51,158 nucleotides of DNA from Hydrogenophaga sp. (GCA_011391495.1 JAABQK010000018.1:1-51158); one strand, 5' to 3'; numbered from the stretch's first letter, positions 1 through 7,774 are shown. The notes: generated by a model from the sequence alone, not told the origin. Numbers and translations: made by a program.

Positions 1-105
1 AAGGACGTGGGCTACATCTCCACCGGCGGTGGTGCTTTCCTCGAAGTGCTGGAGGGCAAGACCCTGCCGGCGTTCGAGGTGCTGGCGCGCCGCGCGGGCG
101 ACTGA
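1..105 (+). CDS. pgk: Phosphoglycerate kinase, C-terminal end (partial)
   Basis: Only the last 34 codons lie in the window; the gene begins upstream. The peptide contains [16 protein letters not shown], which matches the conserved ATP-site glycine loop near the C-terminus of phosphoglycerate kinase, the ATP-generating step of glycolysis between 1,3-bisphosphoglycerate and 3-phosphoglycerate. The stop is TGA at 103-105. The next gene on the same strand is a class II aldolase 56 bases downstream, a grouping often seen in Burkholderiales and consistent with this call. The short length leaves no other domain to test, but the glycine loop is distinctive. Confidence 0.88.
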   Translation, partial: KDVGYISTGGGAFLEVLEGKTLPAFEVLARRAGD

Positions 106-161
106 GCTTCTGCGCAGCCCACCGATCCACTTTTCAGTCTCAACTTTTCAAGGAGCCCACC

Positions 162-1229
162 ATGGCACTCATTTCCCTTCGCCAGCTGCTCGACCACGCC
201 GCCGAGCACAACTACGGCCTGCCGGCCTTCAACGTCAACAACATGGAGCAGGTGCAGGCCATCATGCAGGCGGCAGACAAGGTGAACAGCCCGGTCATCC
301 TGCAGGGTTCGGCCGGTGCACGCTCCTACGCGGGCGAGCCCTTTCTGCGCCACCTGATTTCCGCCGCGATCGAGATGTACCCGCATATCCCGGTCTGCAT
401 GCACCAGGACCACGGCGCCGCGCCCGCCATCTGCTTCCGTTCCATCCAGTCGGGCTTCAGTTCGGTGATGATGGACGGCAGCCTGCTGGCCGACGGCAAG
501 ACACCGTCGAGCTACGAGTACAACGTCAACACCACCAAGCAGGTGGTGGACCTGGCCCACGCCTGCGGCGTGTCGGTCGAAGGTGAACTCGGTTGCCTGG
601 GCTCGCTGGAAACCGGCAAGGCCGGCGAGGAGGACGGCCACGGTGCGGAAGGCGAGATGGACCACTCCATGCTGCTGACCGACCCCGATGAAGCCGCCGA
701 CTTCGTGAGCAAGACCCAGGTCGACGCGCTGGCCATTGCGATCGGCACCAGCCACGGCGCCTACAAGTTCAGCAGCAAGCCCAGTGGCAAGGTGCTGCGC
801 ATCGACCGTGTGAAAGAGATCCACCAGCGCATCCCCAACGTGCACCTGGTGATGCACGGTTCCAGCAGCGTGCCGGAAGACTGGCTCGCGATCATCAACC
901 AGTACGGTGGCGACATGGGCGTGACCTACGGCGTGCCGGTGGAAGAGATCGTCGAAGGCATCAGGAACGGCGTGCGCAAGGTCAACATCGACACCGACCT
1001 GCGCATGGCCAGCACCGGCGCCATCCGCAAGCACCTGGCCGAAGACCGCAAGAACTTCGATCCGCGCAAGTTCTACAAGGAAGCCACCAAGGCCATGCAG
1101 GCCATCTGTGCCGCGCGCTACGAGGCCTTCGGTGCCGCCGGCATGGCCAGCAAGATCACACAGGTGCACAGCCTGGAGACCATGCAGAAGCGCTACGACA
1201 AGGGTGAGCTCGCGGCCAAGGTGGCCTGA
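162..1229 (+). CDS. fba: Fructose-bisphosphate aldolase, class II
   Basis: This 355-residue protein has the length of class IIA aldolases and cleaves fructose 1,6-bisphosphate to dihydroxyacetone phosphate and glyceraldehyde 3-phosphate in the cytoplasm. It begins [20 protein letters not shown] and reads into PAFNVNN, the usual start of the family. The zinc-binding motif MHQDHG spans residues 80-85, followed by EGELG near residue 139, GTSHGAYK near 195 and the phosphate-binding stretch [10 protein letters not shown] near 275. The start ATG is preceded by AAGGAG at 150-155. It lies just behind pgk and ahead of a strong hairpin terminator. A CbbA name (Calvin cycle form) is possible, but no Calvin-cycle genes are in view. 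Confidence 0.96.
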   Translation: MALISLRQLLDHAAEHNYGLPAFNVNNMEQVQAIMQAADKVNSPVILQGSAGARSYAGEPFLRHLISAAIEMYPHIPVCMHQDHGAAPAICFRSIQSGFSSVMMDGSLLADGKTPSSYEYNVNTTKQVVDLAHACGVSVEGELGCLGSLETGKAGEEDGHGAEGEMDHSMLLTDPDEAADFVSKTQVDALAIAIGTSHGAYKFSSKPSGKVLRIDRVKEIHQRIPNVHLVMHGSSSVPEDWLAIINQYGGDMGVTYGVPVEEIVEGIRNGVRKVNIDTDLRMASTGAIRKHLAEDRKNFDPRKFYKEATKAMQAICAARYEAFGAAGMASKITQVHSLETMQKRYDKGELAAKVA

Positions 1230-1243
1230 TCGCCTTGAAGCAC

Positions 1244-1280
1244 AAGCAGAACGGCGCTCCAGGGAGCGCCGTTCTGCTTT
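1244..1280 (+). terminator. Rho-independent terminator after the aldolase gene
   Basis: A near-perfect inverted repeat pairs 1244-1260 with 1263-1279 (17 base pairs) around a two-base centre, so the innermost pair probably opens into a four-base loop. It lies 15 bases after the aldolase stop and ends in a short T-rich tail. It separates the glycolytic pair from the leftward sulfur genes. Confidence 0.75.
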
Positions 1281-1301
1281 GAACCCGCCAGGGTAGGGCG
1301 C

Positions 1302-1919
1302 CTATTTGCTGCTGACGTATTCGGCCACCGCCGCCATTTCCAGCTCGGTCATCTTCTCCACCACCGTGTGCATCACCGCGTTGTCGTTGGTGCGGTCGCG
1401 CTTGTTGAAGGATTTCAGCTGGGTGTGGATGTAGCCCGAGAACTGGGTCGCCAGACGGGGCAGGTTGGCCGCGCCCTCACCATTGCTGCCATGGCAGCTT
1501 GCACAGGCGGGCACGCCGCTGAACTTGTTGCCGTTGTGGTAGATGTAGCGCCCCATGGCCGCGAGCTGCGGATCCTTCGCCTCTTCGCGCGGCAGGTTCA
1601 TCTTTTCGTAGTACTTGCCCAGCGCCAGCATCTCGTCGGGCGTGAGCTTGGACACCATCTCTGCCATCGCCGTGCTCTTGCGCTGGCCGCTCTTGAAGGC
1701 GGTCAGTTGTTTGGCCACGTACTCGGCATGCTGTCCCGCCAGTCGGGGAAACACCTCGCTGGTGGATTCACCCTGGGCACCGTGGCACAAGAAGCAGGAG
1801 CCTCCGGCAATTTTCTTGGCTCGGGCTTCATCGGCTTGCGCCCAGGCGGCGGCGCTGCCCAGCAGCAGGGCGGCTGCGGCGACGGATCGGAAAAGGGCGT
1901 GGAATCGGGCGGCCTTCAT
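1302..1919 (-). CDS. Dihaem cytochrome c4-type protein
   Basis: The 205-residue product has a Sec signal peptide ending near AAAWAQA (residues 23-29) and two haem c sites, CFLCH at 42-46 and CASCH at 139-143. Two similar class I domains in tandem plus this length fit cytochrome c4, a periplasmic electron carrier that feeds terminal oxidases. The start at 1919 is chosen because it begins the signal peptide; an upstream in-frame ATG at 2075 would overlap the flavoprotein gene and add 52 atypical residues. It lies 70 bases behind the flavoprotein gene on the same strand, but an intrinsic terminator stands between them. It probably accepts electrons from the adjacent sulfide or thiosulfate enzymes; that role is inferred from position. 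Confidence 0.9.
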   Translation of the reverse strand: MKAARFHALFRSVAAAALLLGSAAAWAQADEARAKKIAGGSCFLCHGAQGESTSEVFPRLAGQHAEYVAKQLTAFKSGQRKSTAMAEMVSKLTPDEMLALGKYYEKMNLPREEAKDPQLAAMGRYIYHNGNKFSGVPACASCHGSNGEGAANLPRLATQFSGYIHTQLKSFNKRDRTNDNAVMHTVVEKMTELEMAAVAEYVSSK

Positions 1920-1955
1920 GGCAGGACCTCTGACGGATGTCTTGGAACGAAAAAA

Positions 1956-1980
1956 AGCGCCCCGGCTTGCGCCGGGGCGC
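1956..1980 (-). terminator. Rho-independent terminator after the flavoprotein gene
   Basis: On the minus strand a ten-base-pair GC stem (1971-1980 with 1957-1966, four-base loop at 1967-1970) is followed by a run of seven T (1950-1956 read in reverse). It begins 10 bases after the flavoprotein stop. The cytochrome c4 start lies only 31 bases beyond the T run, so this hairpin either ends the sulfide-dehydrogenase message or attenuates read-through into the cytochrome gene. Confidence 0.8.
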
Positions 1981-1989
1981 TGCCGGGAT

Positions 1990-3270
1990 TCAGGCCAGTG
2001 TATCGGCCCAGATGTTGCGTGCCCAGGCGTGGGCGTAGCGACCTTCAAGTTCGCTGGCGGCCACCGACACACCACCGGAGCCCGGTACCGTCAGCATCGT
2101 TTTCTTCTCGGCATCGTAGCGGTGCACGCTGGCCACGTGCACCACGTCTTCGTCGGTCACGAAGCTGTAGCAGGTGTTGGCGTAGATCGGCAGCGCCAGC
2201 GGCTCCTTGCCTTGCAGCAGCGCGACCACGGCGGCGGCGCATGTCTTGGCGTGCTGGTTGGCCATGTGTCCCGACTTGGGCATGCCGGGTGCGATCTGGA
2301 TGGAGTCACCCAGCACGTGGATGTTCTTCGCGGCCTTCGATTCGAAGGTCAGGAAGTCCACCTCGCACCAGCGGTTGTTGGCGGTCGCCAGGCCTGTCTT
2401 CACGGCAATGTCACCCGCGCGCATGCTCGGCACCACGTTGGCCACGCCGGCCTTGAAGTCTTCGTTGAATTCGAACTTCAGGGTGTTGGTGGCGGCGTCG
2501 ACGTCGGTGACCTTGTGCTTGGGGCGGTACTCGATCATGCCGTCGTAGTGATCCTTCCAGGCCTTCAGGAAGAGGCCTTTCTTCGACTGGATGTCGTCGT
2601 TGGCGTCGAAGATCACGACCTTGCTCTTGGGTTTGGCCTTCTTGAAATAGTTGGCCACCAGGCTGGCCCGTTCGTAGGGGCCGGGCGGGCAGCGGTACGG
2701 CGCCAGCGGGATCGACAGCGCGTACACACCGCCATCGGGCATGGCTTCGAGCTGCTTGCGCAGGGCGACGGTCTGGGCACCGGCTTTCCAGGCGTGCAGC
2801 ACCTTGTCCTTGGCGCCGTCCTTGGCCATGCCGGGCAGGCTTTCCCACATGAAATCGACGCCGGGCGAGAGGATCAGGCGGTCGTAGGGGATCTCGCCGC
2901 CGCTGGCGAGCTTGACCATGCGCTTTTCAGCGTCGATGCTGGCCACCATGTCGCGAACGACCTTGACGCCGTGGCGCTTTTCCAGGTTGTCGTAGGGCGT
3001 GGTGATGTCGGCGATGGTCTTGCTTCCCTGGATCACCAGGTTGGAGATCGGGCAGGAGATGAAAGACGGGTTGGGCTCGATCATCGTGACCTGGATGCCC
3101 TGCTCCGAGAACAGACGCACGTATTTGGCGGCGGTGGCACCGCCGTAGCCGCCACCCACCACCACCACCTTGGCACCGTTGCCGCCACCCGAGGCGCAGC
3201 CACCGAAGAGACCCAGGCCGGCAGCGGCCGAACCAGCACCCAGCGTTTGTACAAATTGACGACGTTTCAT
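1990..3270 (-). CDS. fccB: Flavocytochrome c sulfide dehydrogenase, flavoprotein subunit (FccB/SoxF)
   Basis: This 426-residue protein starts MKRRQFVQTLGAG, a twin-arginine export signal, and continues with an FAD-binding loop VVVVGGGYGGATAAKY (residues 35-50). Cys73 in SFISCPISN matches the cysteine that covalently binds FAD in flavocytochrome c. Further cysteines in YRCPPGPYE and YANTCYSF fit the redox-active pair of the family. It oxidises sulfide to sulfur or polysulfide in the periplasm and passes electrons to the partner cytochrome, which is the gene immediately upstream (12-base gap). A GGC at residues 23-25 loosely resembles a lipobox, but the Tat signal alone explains export. Sulfide:quinone reductase is a relative, but it lacks the Tat leader and cytochrome partner. 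Confidence 0.92.
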   Translation of the reverse strand: MKRRQFVQTLGAGSAAAGLGLFGGCASGGGNGAKVVVVGGGYGGATAAKYVRLFSEQGIQVTMIEPNPSFISCPISNLVIQGSKTIADITTPYDNLEKRHGVKVVRDMVASIDAEKRMVKLASGGEIPYDRLILSPGVDFMWESLPGMAKDGAKDKVLHAWKAGAQTVALRKQLEAMPDGGVYALSIPLAPYRCPPGPYERASLVANYFKKAKPKSKVVIFDANDDIQSKKGLFLKAWKDHYDGMIEYRPKHKVTDVDAATNTLKFEFNEDFKAGVANVVPSMRAGDIAVKTGLATANNRWCEVDFLTFESKAAKNIHVLGDSIQIAPGMPKSGHMANQHAKTCAAAVVALLQGKEPLALPIYANTCYSFVTDEDVVHVASVHRYDAEKKTMLTVPGSGGVSVAASELEGRYAHAWARNIWADTLA

Positions 3271-3282
3271 GTTGGTGGCTCC

Positions 3283-3585
3283 TTATTTCTTGAGGCTGGC
3301 AAAGTAGGCGGCCAGCTGCTGGAGCTGCTCATCCGAATAGCCCTTGGAGAGCTGGTGCATGATGGTGGCCGGCTTGCGGCCCGTCTTGAAGTCCATCATC
3401 TTCTGGTACAGCTCGTCCTTGTCCTTGCCCGCGAGAGACTCGTTGCCGGGTTCCGCCTTGCCCATGGTGCCGTGGCAGTTGGCGCAGGCCGCTGCCCACA
3501 CGCGCACCTGGCTCACTTCAGCCTGGGCCCCGAACGTGGCGGCGCACAGGGCACCGGCAGCCAGCCATTTCATTTTTTGGATCAT
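3283..3585 (-). CDS. Monohaem cytochrome c, likely FccA/SoxE partner of the flavoprotein
   Basis: The product is a 100-residue secreted cytochrome c with a signal peptide ending near GAQA (residues 19-22) and one haem site CANCH at 34-38. The start at 3585 is supported by a GGAG Shine-Dalgarno seven bases upstream; a longer reading from 3660 would put a charged stretch before the signal peptide. It is the first gene of the leftward arm and stands 12 bases before the flavoprotein gene. This is the arrangement of flavocytochrome c sulfide dehydrogenase, where the small cytochrome takes electrons from FAD. The single haem suggests the monohaem FccA type rather than the dihaem form. The leftward arm is probably controlled from the shared AT-rich region upstream. 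Confidence 0.82.
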   Translation of the reverse strand: MIQKMKWLAAGALCAATFGAQAEVSQVRVWAAACANCHGTMGKAEPGNESLAGKDKDELYQKMMDFKTGRKPATIMHQLSKGYSDEQLQQLAAYFASLKK

Positions 3586-3667
3586 CTTCGCTCCAGAAGA
3601 GTGGTTGCACATATCGCCGTCCAAATCAGGACCGAACGGCTGTAGCGATGCTACATCCATGGTTCCG

Positions 3668-3681
3668 TATATTTAGATAGT
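3668..3681 (-). promoter_or_regulatory. Operator-like motif before the leftward fcc genes
   Basis: Read on the minus strand this is ACTATCTAAATATA. It matches the motif at 3918-3932 at 13 of 14 positions if one base gap is allowed, and each copy points toward its own gene. ArsR-family sulfur regulators (BigR, SqrR, SoxR) bind AT-rich, roughly palindromic sites, so this is a candidate operator. The binding itself is inference. Confidence 0.4.
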
Positions 3682-3917
3682 ACTTATGTTATCGCTGGCC
3701 CCATCCGACCCCAAACCGTAATAACCCTAGCGGGTGGGCCGCGCGATGGTCGCAGCGAACGGCAGCATGGGCGGTTGGCGGACGCAGGGGCACGCCGTTC
3801 AATCCAGGCTGGGAAATGGTCGCAGTGCTGGCTGACGCTGTTGGTGTTGCGGGTCAGATCCTGGACTGCGGTGGACATGCACCCAAGTGTCAGAAAAGTG
3901 TTGGAGTCCGGGTTTAC

Positions 3918-3932
3918 ACTAATCTATATATA
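3918..3932 (+). promoter_or_regulatory. Operator-like motif and possible promoter before the arsR-sox operon
   Basis: The motif ACTAATCTATATATA overlaps a perfect ten-base palindrome CTATATATAG at 3924-3933, and ATATAG recurs at 3944-3949. A possible promoter uses TTGGAG at 3901-3906 and TATATA at 3925-3930 (18-base spacer), which would place the palindrome on the -10 box. This is a plausible site for autorepression by the regulator that starts 28 bases downstream. The promoter call is weak because the -35 matches consensus poorly. Confidence 0.4.
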
Positions 3933-3959
3933 GGCATTCAATCATATAGTTGAGGCCGA

Positions 3960-4403
3960 ATGATCAACAGCGCTGGAGACAAGTCGGTGGATGACATGCA
4001 CGAGGTTTTCGAGTCTGTAGCACGCTACTTCAGCGTGCTCGGCGAACCGACGCGCCTGCGCATCCTGCACGCCTTGTGCCAGGACGAGAAGTGTGTCAAC
4101 GAGATCATCAAGGTGACCGGACTCGCTCAGGCCAATGCATCCCGCCATCTGGGCTTGATGTACCAGGCTGGCATGCTGTCGCGTCGCCGAGAAGGCACCC
4201 AGATTTTTTACAAAGTGGCCGATCCCATGTACGTCGAACTGTGCCGAACGGTGTCGACCCAGGTGCTCGGCCGCACCGAGCATGCATCGATCCCCCGTCA
4301 GGCCATCAACCAGTTCGTGGATGACCTGACACCCGGCCAAGGCCCGTCGGCCGCGGCAAAACGCCATCCCCCTGCCAACCAGAAGGAAAAAGCAAGTGTC
4401 TAA
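3960..4403 (+). CDS. ArsR-family transcriptional regulator of sulfur oxidation
   Basis: The 147-residue protein is a winged-helix ArsR regulator: residues about 14-100 include FSVLGEPTRLRILHAL and a recognition region GLAQANASRHLGLM, followed by a wing RRREGTQIFYKV. Cysteines stand at 40, 45 and 95. Persulfide-sensing members (SqrR, BigR) use two cysteines, one in each of these regions, to release DNA when reactive sulfur is present, so this protein may do the same; the pairing here is inferred. The last 45 residues are a polar tail of unknown role. It starts ATG at 3960 at the edge of the operator region, and its end overlaps the soxC start by eight bases, so it is co-transcribed with the sox genes. 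It probably represses both divergent arms. Confidence 0.88.
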   Translation: MINSAGDKSVDDMHEVFESVARYFSVLGEPTRLRILHALCQDEKCVNEIIKVTGLAQANASRHLGLMYQAGMLSRRREGTQIFYKVADPMYVELCRTVSTQVLGRTEHASIPRQAINQFVDDLTPGQGPSAAAKRHPPANQKEKASV

Positions 4404-5742
4404 AGACTTGAGCGACGTGATTGGGCGCGTGATTCCCGCGCCGGAGAATTTTCTGAGCCCCGAGAAGCTGGAAGACGCCCGCAAGGCACGTCGCAGCTTC
4501 ATGGGCAAAGCACTGGCCATGGGTGCCGGTGTGGCGGCCTCGGCTGGCGTTGCCACGCGTGCGATGGCCGCCGAAGGCGAAGAAGCCATTCTGAAAATGC
4601 CGGAGCACACCACCGGTCTGGGGCAGGCGGTGGCCATCGAAGACGGCTATGGAAAACCCAGCAAGTGGGAGACCAACCTGCGTCGCCGCCAGAGCCCCGG
4701 TCTGACCCGTGTGGATCAGGCTTCGGTGAGCTTCACGCCGCTGCAGGGGCTGTTCGGCATCATCACGCCCAGCGGTCTGCACTTTGAGCGCCATCACCAG
4801 GGCTGGTGGGACATCGATCCTTCCAAGCACCGCCTGATGGTCAATGGTCTGGTGAAGCGCCAGCGCGTCTTCACCATGGACGACCTGATGCGTCTGCCCA
4901 GCGTGTCGCGCATCCACTTCATCGAATGCGGTGCCAACTCCGCCACCGAATGGGGCAATGTGGCCGTGCCTACCGTGCAGTACACGCACGGCATGGTCAG
5001 CTGTTCCGAGTTCACCGGTGTGCTGCTGTCCACCTTGCTGGAAATGTGCGGCTACGACAAGAAGGCTGCCAAGTATGTGCTGGCAGAAGGTGCCGACGGT
5101 TCTTCCATGACCCGCACCATCGACATTGAGCGCGCCATGGATGACTGCATCGTGGCCTGGGCCATGAACGGTGAAATGCTGCGTCCGGAAAACGGCTACC
5201 CGCTGCGCCTGGTGGTGCCGGGCATCCAGGGCGTGAGCTGGGTCAAGTACCTGCGCCGCATCGAAGTGGGCGACCAGAAGTACGCGACCAAGGACGAAGC
5301 GGTGCACTACATCGACCACATGCCTGATGGCACGCACCGCCAGTACACCGGTATCCAGGAAACCAAGAGCGTCATCACCACGCCCTCAGGCAGCCAGACG
5401 CTGCTGGACAAGGGTTACTACAACGTCACCGGCCTGGCCTGGTCGGGCCGCGGCTCGATCAAGCGCGTGGACGTGAGCGTGGACGGTGGCCGCAACTGGC
5501 GCACCGCCCGCATCGAAGGCCCGGTGCTGCCCAAGGCCATGACGCGTTTCAACATCGACTGGGTGTGGGACGGCAAGCCCGCCATCCTGCAGAGCCGTGC
5601 GATCGACAGCACCGGCTACGTGCAGCCCAAGATCAACCAGCTGCGTGCCGTGCGCGGCACCAAGTCCGTCTACCACCAGAACGCCATCCAGAGCTGGCTG
5701 GTGTCCGAAAACGGTGAAGTCTCCAACGTGCAGGTGTACTGA
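4396..5742 (+). CDS. soxC: Sulfur dehydrogenase molybdoprotein SoxC
   Basis: SoxC is the molybdenum-cofactor subunit of the periplasmic Sox(CD)2 sulfur dehydrogenase, which oxidises the sulfane sulfur bound to SoxY. The 448-residue length fits. A twin-arginine signal RRSFMGK (from residue 32) precedes a hydrophobic stretch ending ATRAMA. Cys178 in HFIECGANS is the expected molybdenum ligand, and the C-terminal third has the sulfite-oxidase dimerisation domain pattern (VDVSVDGGRNWRTARI). The start is a GTG at 4396 with AAGGA upstream, overlapping the regulator gene; the stop overlaps the soxD start (TGATG). The unusually long stretch before the Tat motif is common in SoxC. Sulfite oxidase is the nearest alternative, but the adjoining soxD settles it. 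Confidence 0.96.
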   Translation: MSKDLSDVIGRVIPAPENFLSPEKLEDARKARRSFMGKALAMGAGVAASAGVATRAMAAEGEEAILKMPEHTTGLGQAVAIEDGYGKPSKWETNLRRRQSPGLTRVDQASVSFTPLQGLFGIITPSGLHFERHHQGWWDIDPSKHRLMVNGLVKRQRVFTMDDLMRLPSVSRIHFIECGANSATEWGNVAVPTVQYTHGMVSCSEFTGVLLSTLLEMCGYDKKAAKYVLAEGADGSSMTRTIDIERAMDDCIVAWAMNGEMLRPENGYPLRLVVPGIQGVSWVKYLRRIEVGDQKYATKDEAVHYIDHMPDGTHRQYTGIQETKSVITTPSGSQTLLDKGYYNVTGLAWSGRGSIKRVDVSVDGGRNWRTARIEGPVLPKAMTRFNIDWVWDGKPAILQSRAIDSTGYVQPKINQLRAVRGTKSVYHQNAIQSWLVSENGEVSNVQVY

Positions 5743-6833
5743 TGAAATCCATTTTTAAACTCTCGACGAAAGCCGTTGTCCTGTCGGCGGCGCTGAGCGC
5801 TCTCTCGATCGGTTCTGCCCTGGCGCAGACGGCTCCCTGGCACAACATGGGCCGCGACGCCACCCCTGCCGAAGTGAAGGCCTGGGATATTGACGTGCGT
5901 CCTGACTTCAAGGGCCTGCCGGCCGGTGCAGGCAGCGTTTCCCAGGGCGAAGCGGTCTGGGAAGTCAAGTGCGCCTCGTGCCACGGCAGCTTTGGTGAGT
6001 CCAACGAAGTGTTCACACCCATCATCGGCGGCACGACAAAAGACGACATCAAGAACGGCCGCGTGAAGGGTCTGGAAGAGGGCAAGAGCATCTCTCCCCA
6101 GAAGACCACCATCATGAAGGTGGCCACGGTCTCCACGATCTGGGACTACATCAACCGCGCCATGCCCTGGAACGCGCCCAAGACGCTCACGACCAACGAG
6201 GTCTATGGCGTGACGGCGTACCTGCTCAGCCTGGCCGAGATCGTGCCGAGCGACTTCACGCTGAGCGACAAGAACATCGCCGAGGTGCAGAAGCGCATGC
6301 CCAACCGCAACGGCATGGTGTTCTACGAGCCGCTGTGGAAAGTCAATGGCAAGGGCGACGTGAAGAACGTGGCCTGCATGAAAAACTGCGAAATCGACCC
6401 CGTGGTGCATTCGTCGCTGCCGACCTTTGCTCGTGATGCGCACGGCAACATCGCCGAGCAGAACCGTGTCATCGGCCCGGTGCGGGGTGCCGACACGACC
6501 AAGCCGGCACCCACGGCTCCAGTGGGTACCGGGCCGGCACCCAAGGCGGTCGTGGTCGCGGCAGCGCCGTCGGGCGATGCGGCTGTCAAAGGCATGCTGG
6601 CCGCCAACGCCTGCACGGCCTGCCATGGCGTCAAGAGCAAGATCGTCGGACCCGGCTTCAACGAGATCGCTGCCAAGTACAAGGGCAAGGCCGACGCAGA
6701 GTCCTACCTGACGGGCAAGATCAAGGCGGGTGGCTCGGGTGTGTGGGGCGCCGTTCCCATGCCCGCGCAGGACCAGCTCAAGGATGCCGACGCCAAGGCT
6801 ATCGCCAAGTGGATCGTCGACGGCGCGAAATAA
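5742..6833 (+). CDS. soxD: Sulfur dehydrogenase cytochrome subunit SoxD
   Basis: SoxD is the dihaem cytochrome partner of SoxC and carries electrons from sulfur oxidation to small cytochromes. The 363-residue protein has a Sec signal peptide cleaved near ALAQT (residue 29), a first haem site CASCH at 77-81 and a second CTACH at 291-295. Between the domains a CMKNC motif sits at 212-216; I do not know its role, though it could form a disulfide. A Pro/Ala-rich linker (about 250-275) joins the C-terminal class I cytochrome domain. That domain closely resembles the separate cytochrome encoded next (6944-7282). The start codon overlaps the soxC stop, implying translational coupling. Confidence 0.95.
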   Translation: MKSIFKLSTKAVVLSAALSALSIGSALAQTAPWHNMGRDATPAEVKAWDIDVRPDFKGLPAGAGSVSQGEAVWEVKCASCHGSFGESNEVFTPIIGGTTKDDIKNGRVKGLEEGKSISPQKTTIMKVATVSTIWDYINRAMPWNAPKTLTTNEVYGVTAYLLSLAEIVPSDFTLSDKNIAEVQKRMPNRNGMVFYEPLWKVNGKGDVKNVACMKNCEIDPVVHSSLPTFARDAHGNIAEQNRVIGPVRGADTTKPAPTAPVGTGPAPKAVVVAAAPSGDAAVKGMLAANACTACHGVKSKIVGPGFNEIAAKYKGKADAESYLTGKIKAGGSGVWGAVPMPAQDQLKDADAKAIAKWIVDGAK

Positions 6834-6849
6834 TTCACCCTTGTTGTAA

Positions 6850-6878
6850 AGCACCCGGAACCAATACCCCCGGGTGTT
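6850..6878 (+). other. Hairpin between soxD and the stand-alone cytochrome gene
   Basis: A nine-base-pair stem (6850-6858 with 6870-6878, one G-T pair) closes an 11-base loop. No T run follows, so it is more likely an mRNA processing or stabilising hairpin, or a weak attenuator, than a full terminator. It is the first of several hairpins inside the sox operon. Confidence 0.5.
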
Positions 6879-6943
6879 CCCCTAAGGGCTGGTCAATTTA
6901 CTCGTTAACCCCATACGTTTTTTACCGAAGGAGACCTTAAGCT

Positions 6944-7282
6944 ATGAAGATGGATTTCAAACAAGTCGTCCTGGCCGCTTCGGCTCTGCTGGCAACGGCA
7001 GGTGCCTACGCGGTGGATGCCGCCGCCGCCAAGGCGCTGGCTTCCAAGAGCGCTTGCCTGGCTTGCCATGCCGTTGACAAGAAGCTGGTTGGCCCGTCCT
7101 ACAAGGACGTGGCTGCCAAGCACAAAGGTCAGGCAGACGCGCTGGACAAAGTGGCTGCCCGTATCAAGTCGGGTGGCTCGGGCATGTATGGCGCGGTCCC
7201 CATGCCGCCTCAGCCTGGCCTGAAGGACGACGAACTCAAGCTGCTTGCGGCTTGGGTGCTCGCCGGTGCCCCGGATCAGTAA
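6944..7282 (+). CDS. Class I cytochrome c of the sox operon, similar to the SoxD C-terminal domain
   Basis: The 112-residue protein has a Sec signal peptide ending near GAYAVDA (residues 20-26) and one haem site CLACH at 38-42; the axial methionine is probably in GAVPMPPQ. It fits the c8/c551 class of small soluble periplasmic cytochromes. It shares the blocks GGSG, YGAVPMPPQ/WGAVPMPAQ and GP with the last 90 residues of SoxD, so the two look like products of a duplication or fusion. It has its own Shine-Dalgarno AAGGAG about 11 bases upstream and lies between soxD and soxY. The likely job is to shuttle electrons from SoxCD or SoxAX to an oxidase. It could be named as a Sox-associated cytochrome c551/c552, but no standard symbol is secure. 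Confidence 0.88.
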   Translation: MKMDFKQVVLAASALLATAGAYAVDAAAAKALASKSACLACHAVDKKLVGPSYKDVAAKHKGQADALDKVAARIKSGGSGMYGAVPMPPQPGLKDDELKLLAAWVLAGAPDQ

Positions 7283-7318
7283 ACTTCACATCGATTTTCT
7301 TTCAACAAGGAGTTCAGC

Positions 7319-7774
7319 ATGAACAACTCACGTCGCGTCGCGATCAAGACCACCGGCGCCTTCGCCACCCTGGTGTCCCTGGGCATCATCACCCAGAGCC
7401 AGGCCCAGGCCGCTGTGGACCACGCCAGCTTCCAGGTCAAGACCCTGGAAGATGCCCTCAAGGCCATTGGTGGCACCGCCGCCACCAGCGACCAGGTCAG
7501 CGTCGTGTCGCCTGACATCGCCGAGAACGGTGCTGTCGTGCCGGTGGGCGCCACCAGCAAGCTGCCCAACACGACCGAGATGTACCTGATCGTCGAGAAG
7601 AACCCGACCCCGCTGTCGGCCGCCTTCATGATCCCGGCCGGTACCGAAGCCGATGTGCAGACCCGTCTGAAAATGGGCCAGAGCACCAACGTCATTGCCG
7701 TGGTCAAGGCCGACGGCAAGCTGTTCTCGGCGACCAAAGAAACCAAAGTGACGCTGGGCGGTTGCGGCGGCTGA
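7319..7774 (+). CDS. soxY: Sulfur-carrier protein SoxY
   Basis: SoxY carries the sulfur intermediates of thiosulfate oxidation on a C-terminal cysteine. This 151-residue protein ends in exactly the diagnostic flexible arm GGCGG, with Cys149 as the attachment site. The N-terminus SRRVAIKTTGAFATLV is a twin-arginine signal, as expected for a subunit exported folded together with SoxZ. The body is an immunoglobulin-like fold in the family. The gene begins with ATG at 7319 behind AAGGAG and lies 36 bases after the cytochrome gene and 59 before soxZ. I see nothing unusual in it. Confidence 0.97.
   Translation: MNNSRRVAIKTTGAFATLVSLGIITQSQAQAAVDHASFQVKTLEDALKAIGGTAATSDQVSVVSPDIAENGAVVPVGATSKLPNTTEMYLIVEKNPTPLSAAFMIPAGTEADVQTRLKMGQSTNVIAVVKADGKLFSATKETKVTLGGCGG

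Larger units (their letters stand above)
3586..3959. promoter_or_regulatory. Divergent control region of the sulfur-oxidation island
   Basis: This 374-base gap separates the leftward fcc genes from the rightward ArsR-sox genes. Both ends are AT-rich, unlike the GC-rich surroundings, and carry the related motifs listed separately at 3668-3681 and 3918-3932. The middle (about 3690-3900) is GC-rich and shows no gene I can support; a 64-codon reading frame there on the minus strand has no recognisable features and no good ribosome site. The arrangement fits one regulator acting on two divergent promoters. Confidence 0.6.

Noticed and set aside
3684..3878. A 64-codon minus-strand frame in the sulfur control region
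   Set aside because: It lacks a convincing ribosome site and recognisable sequence, and it lies between promoters for divergent genes.
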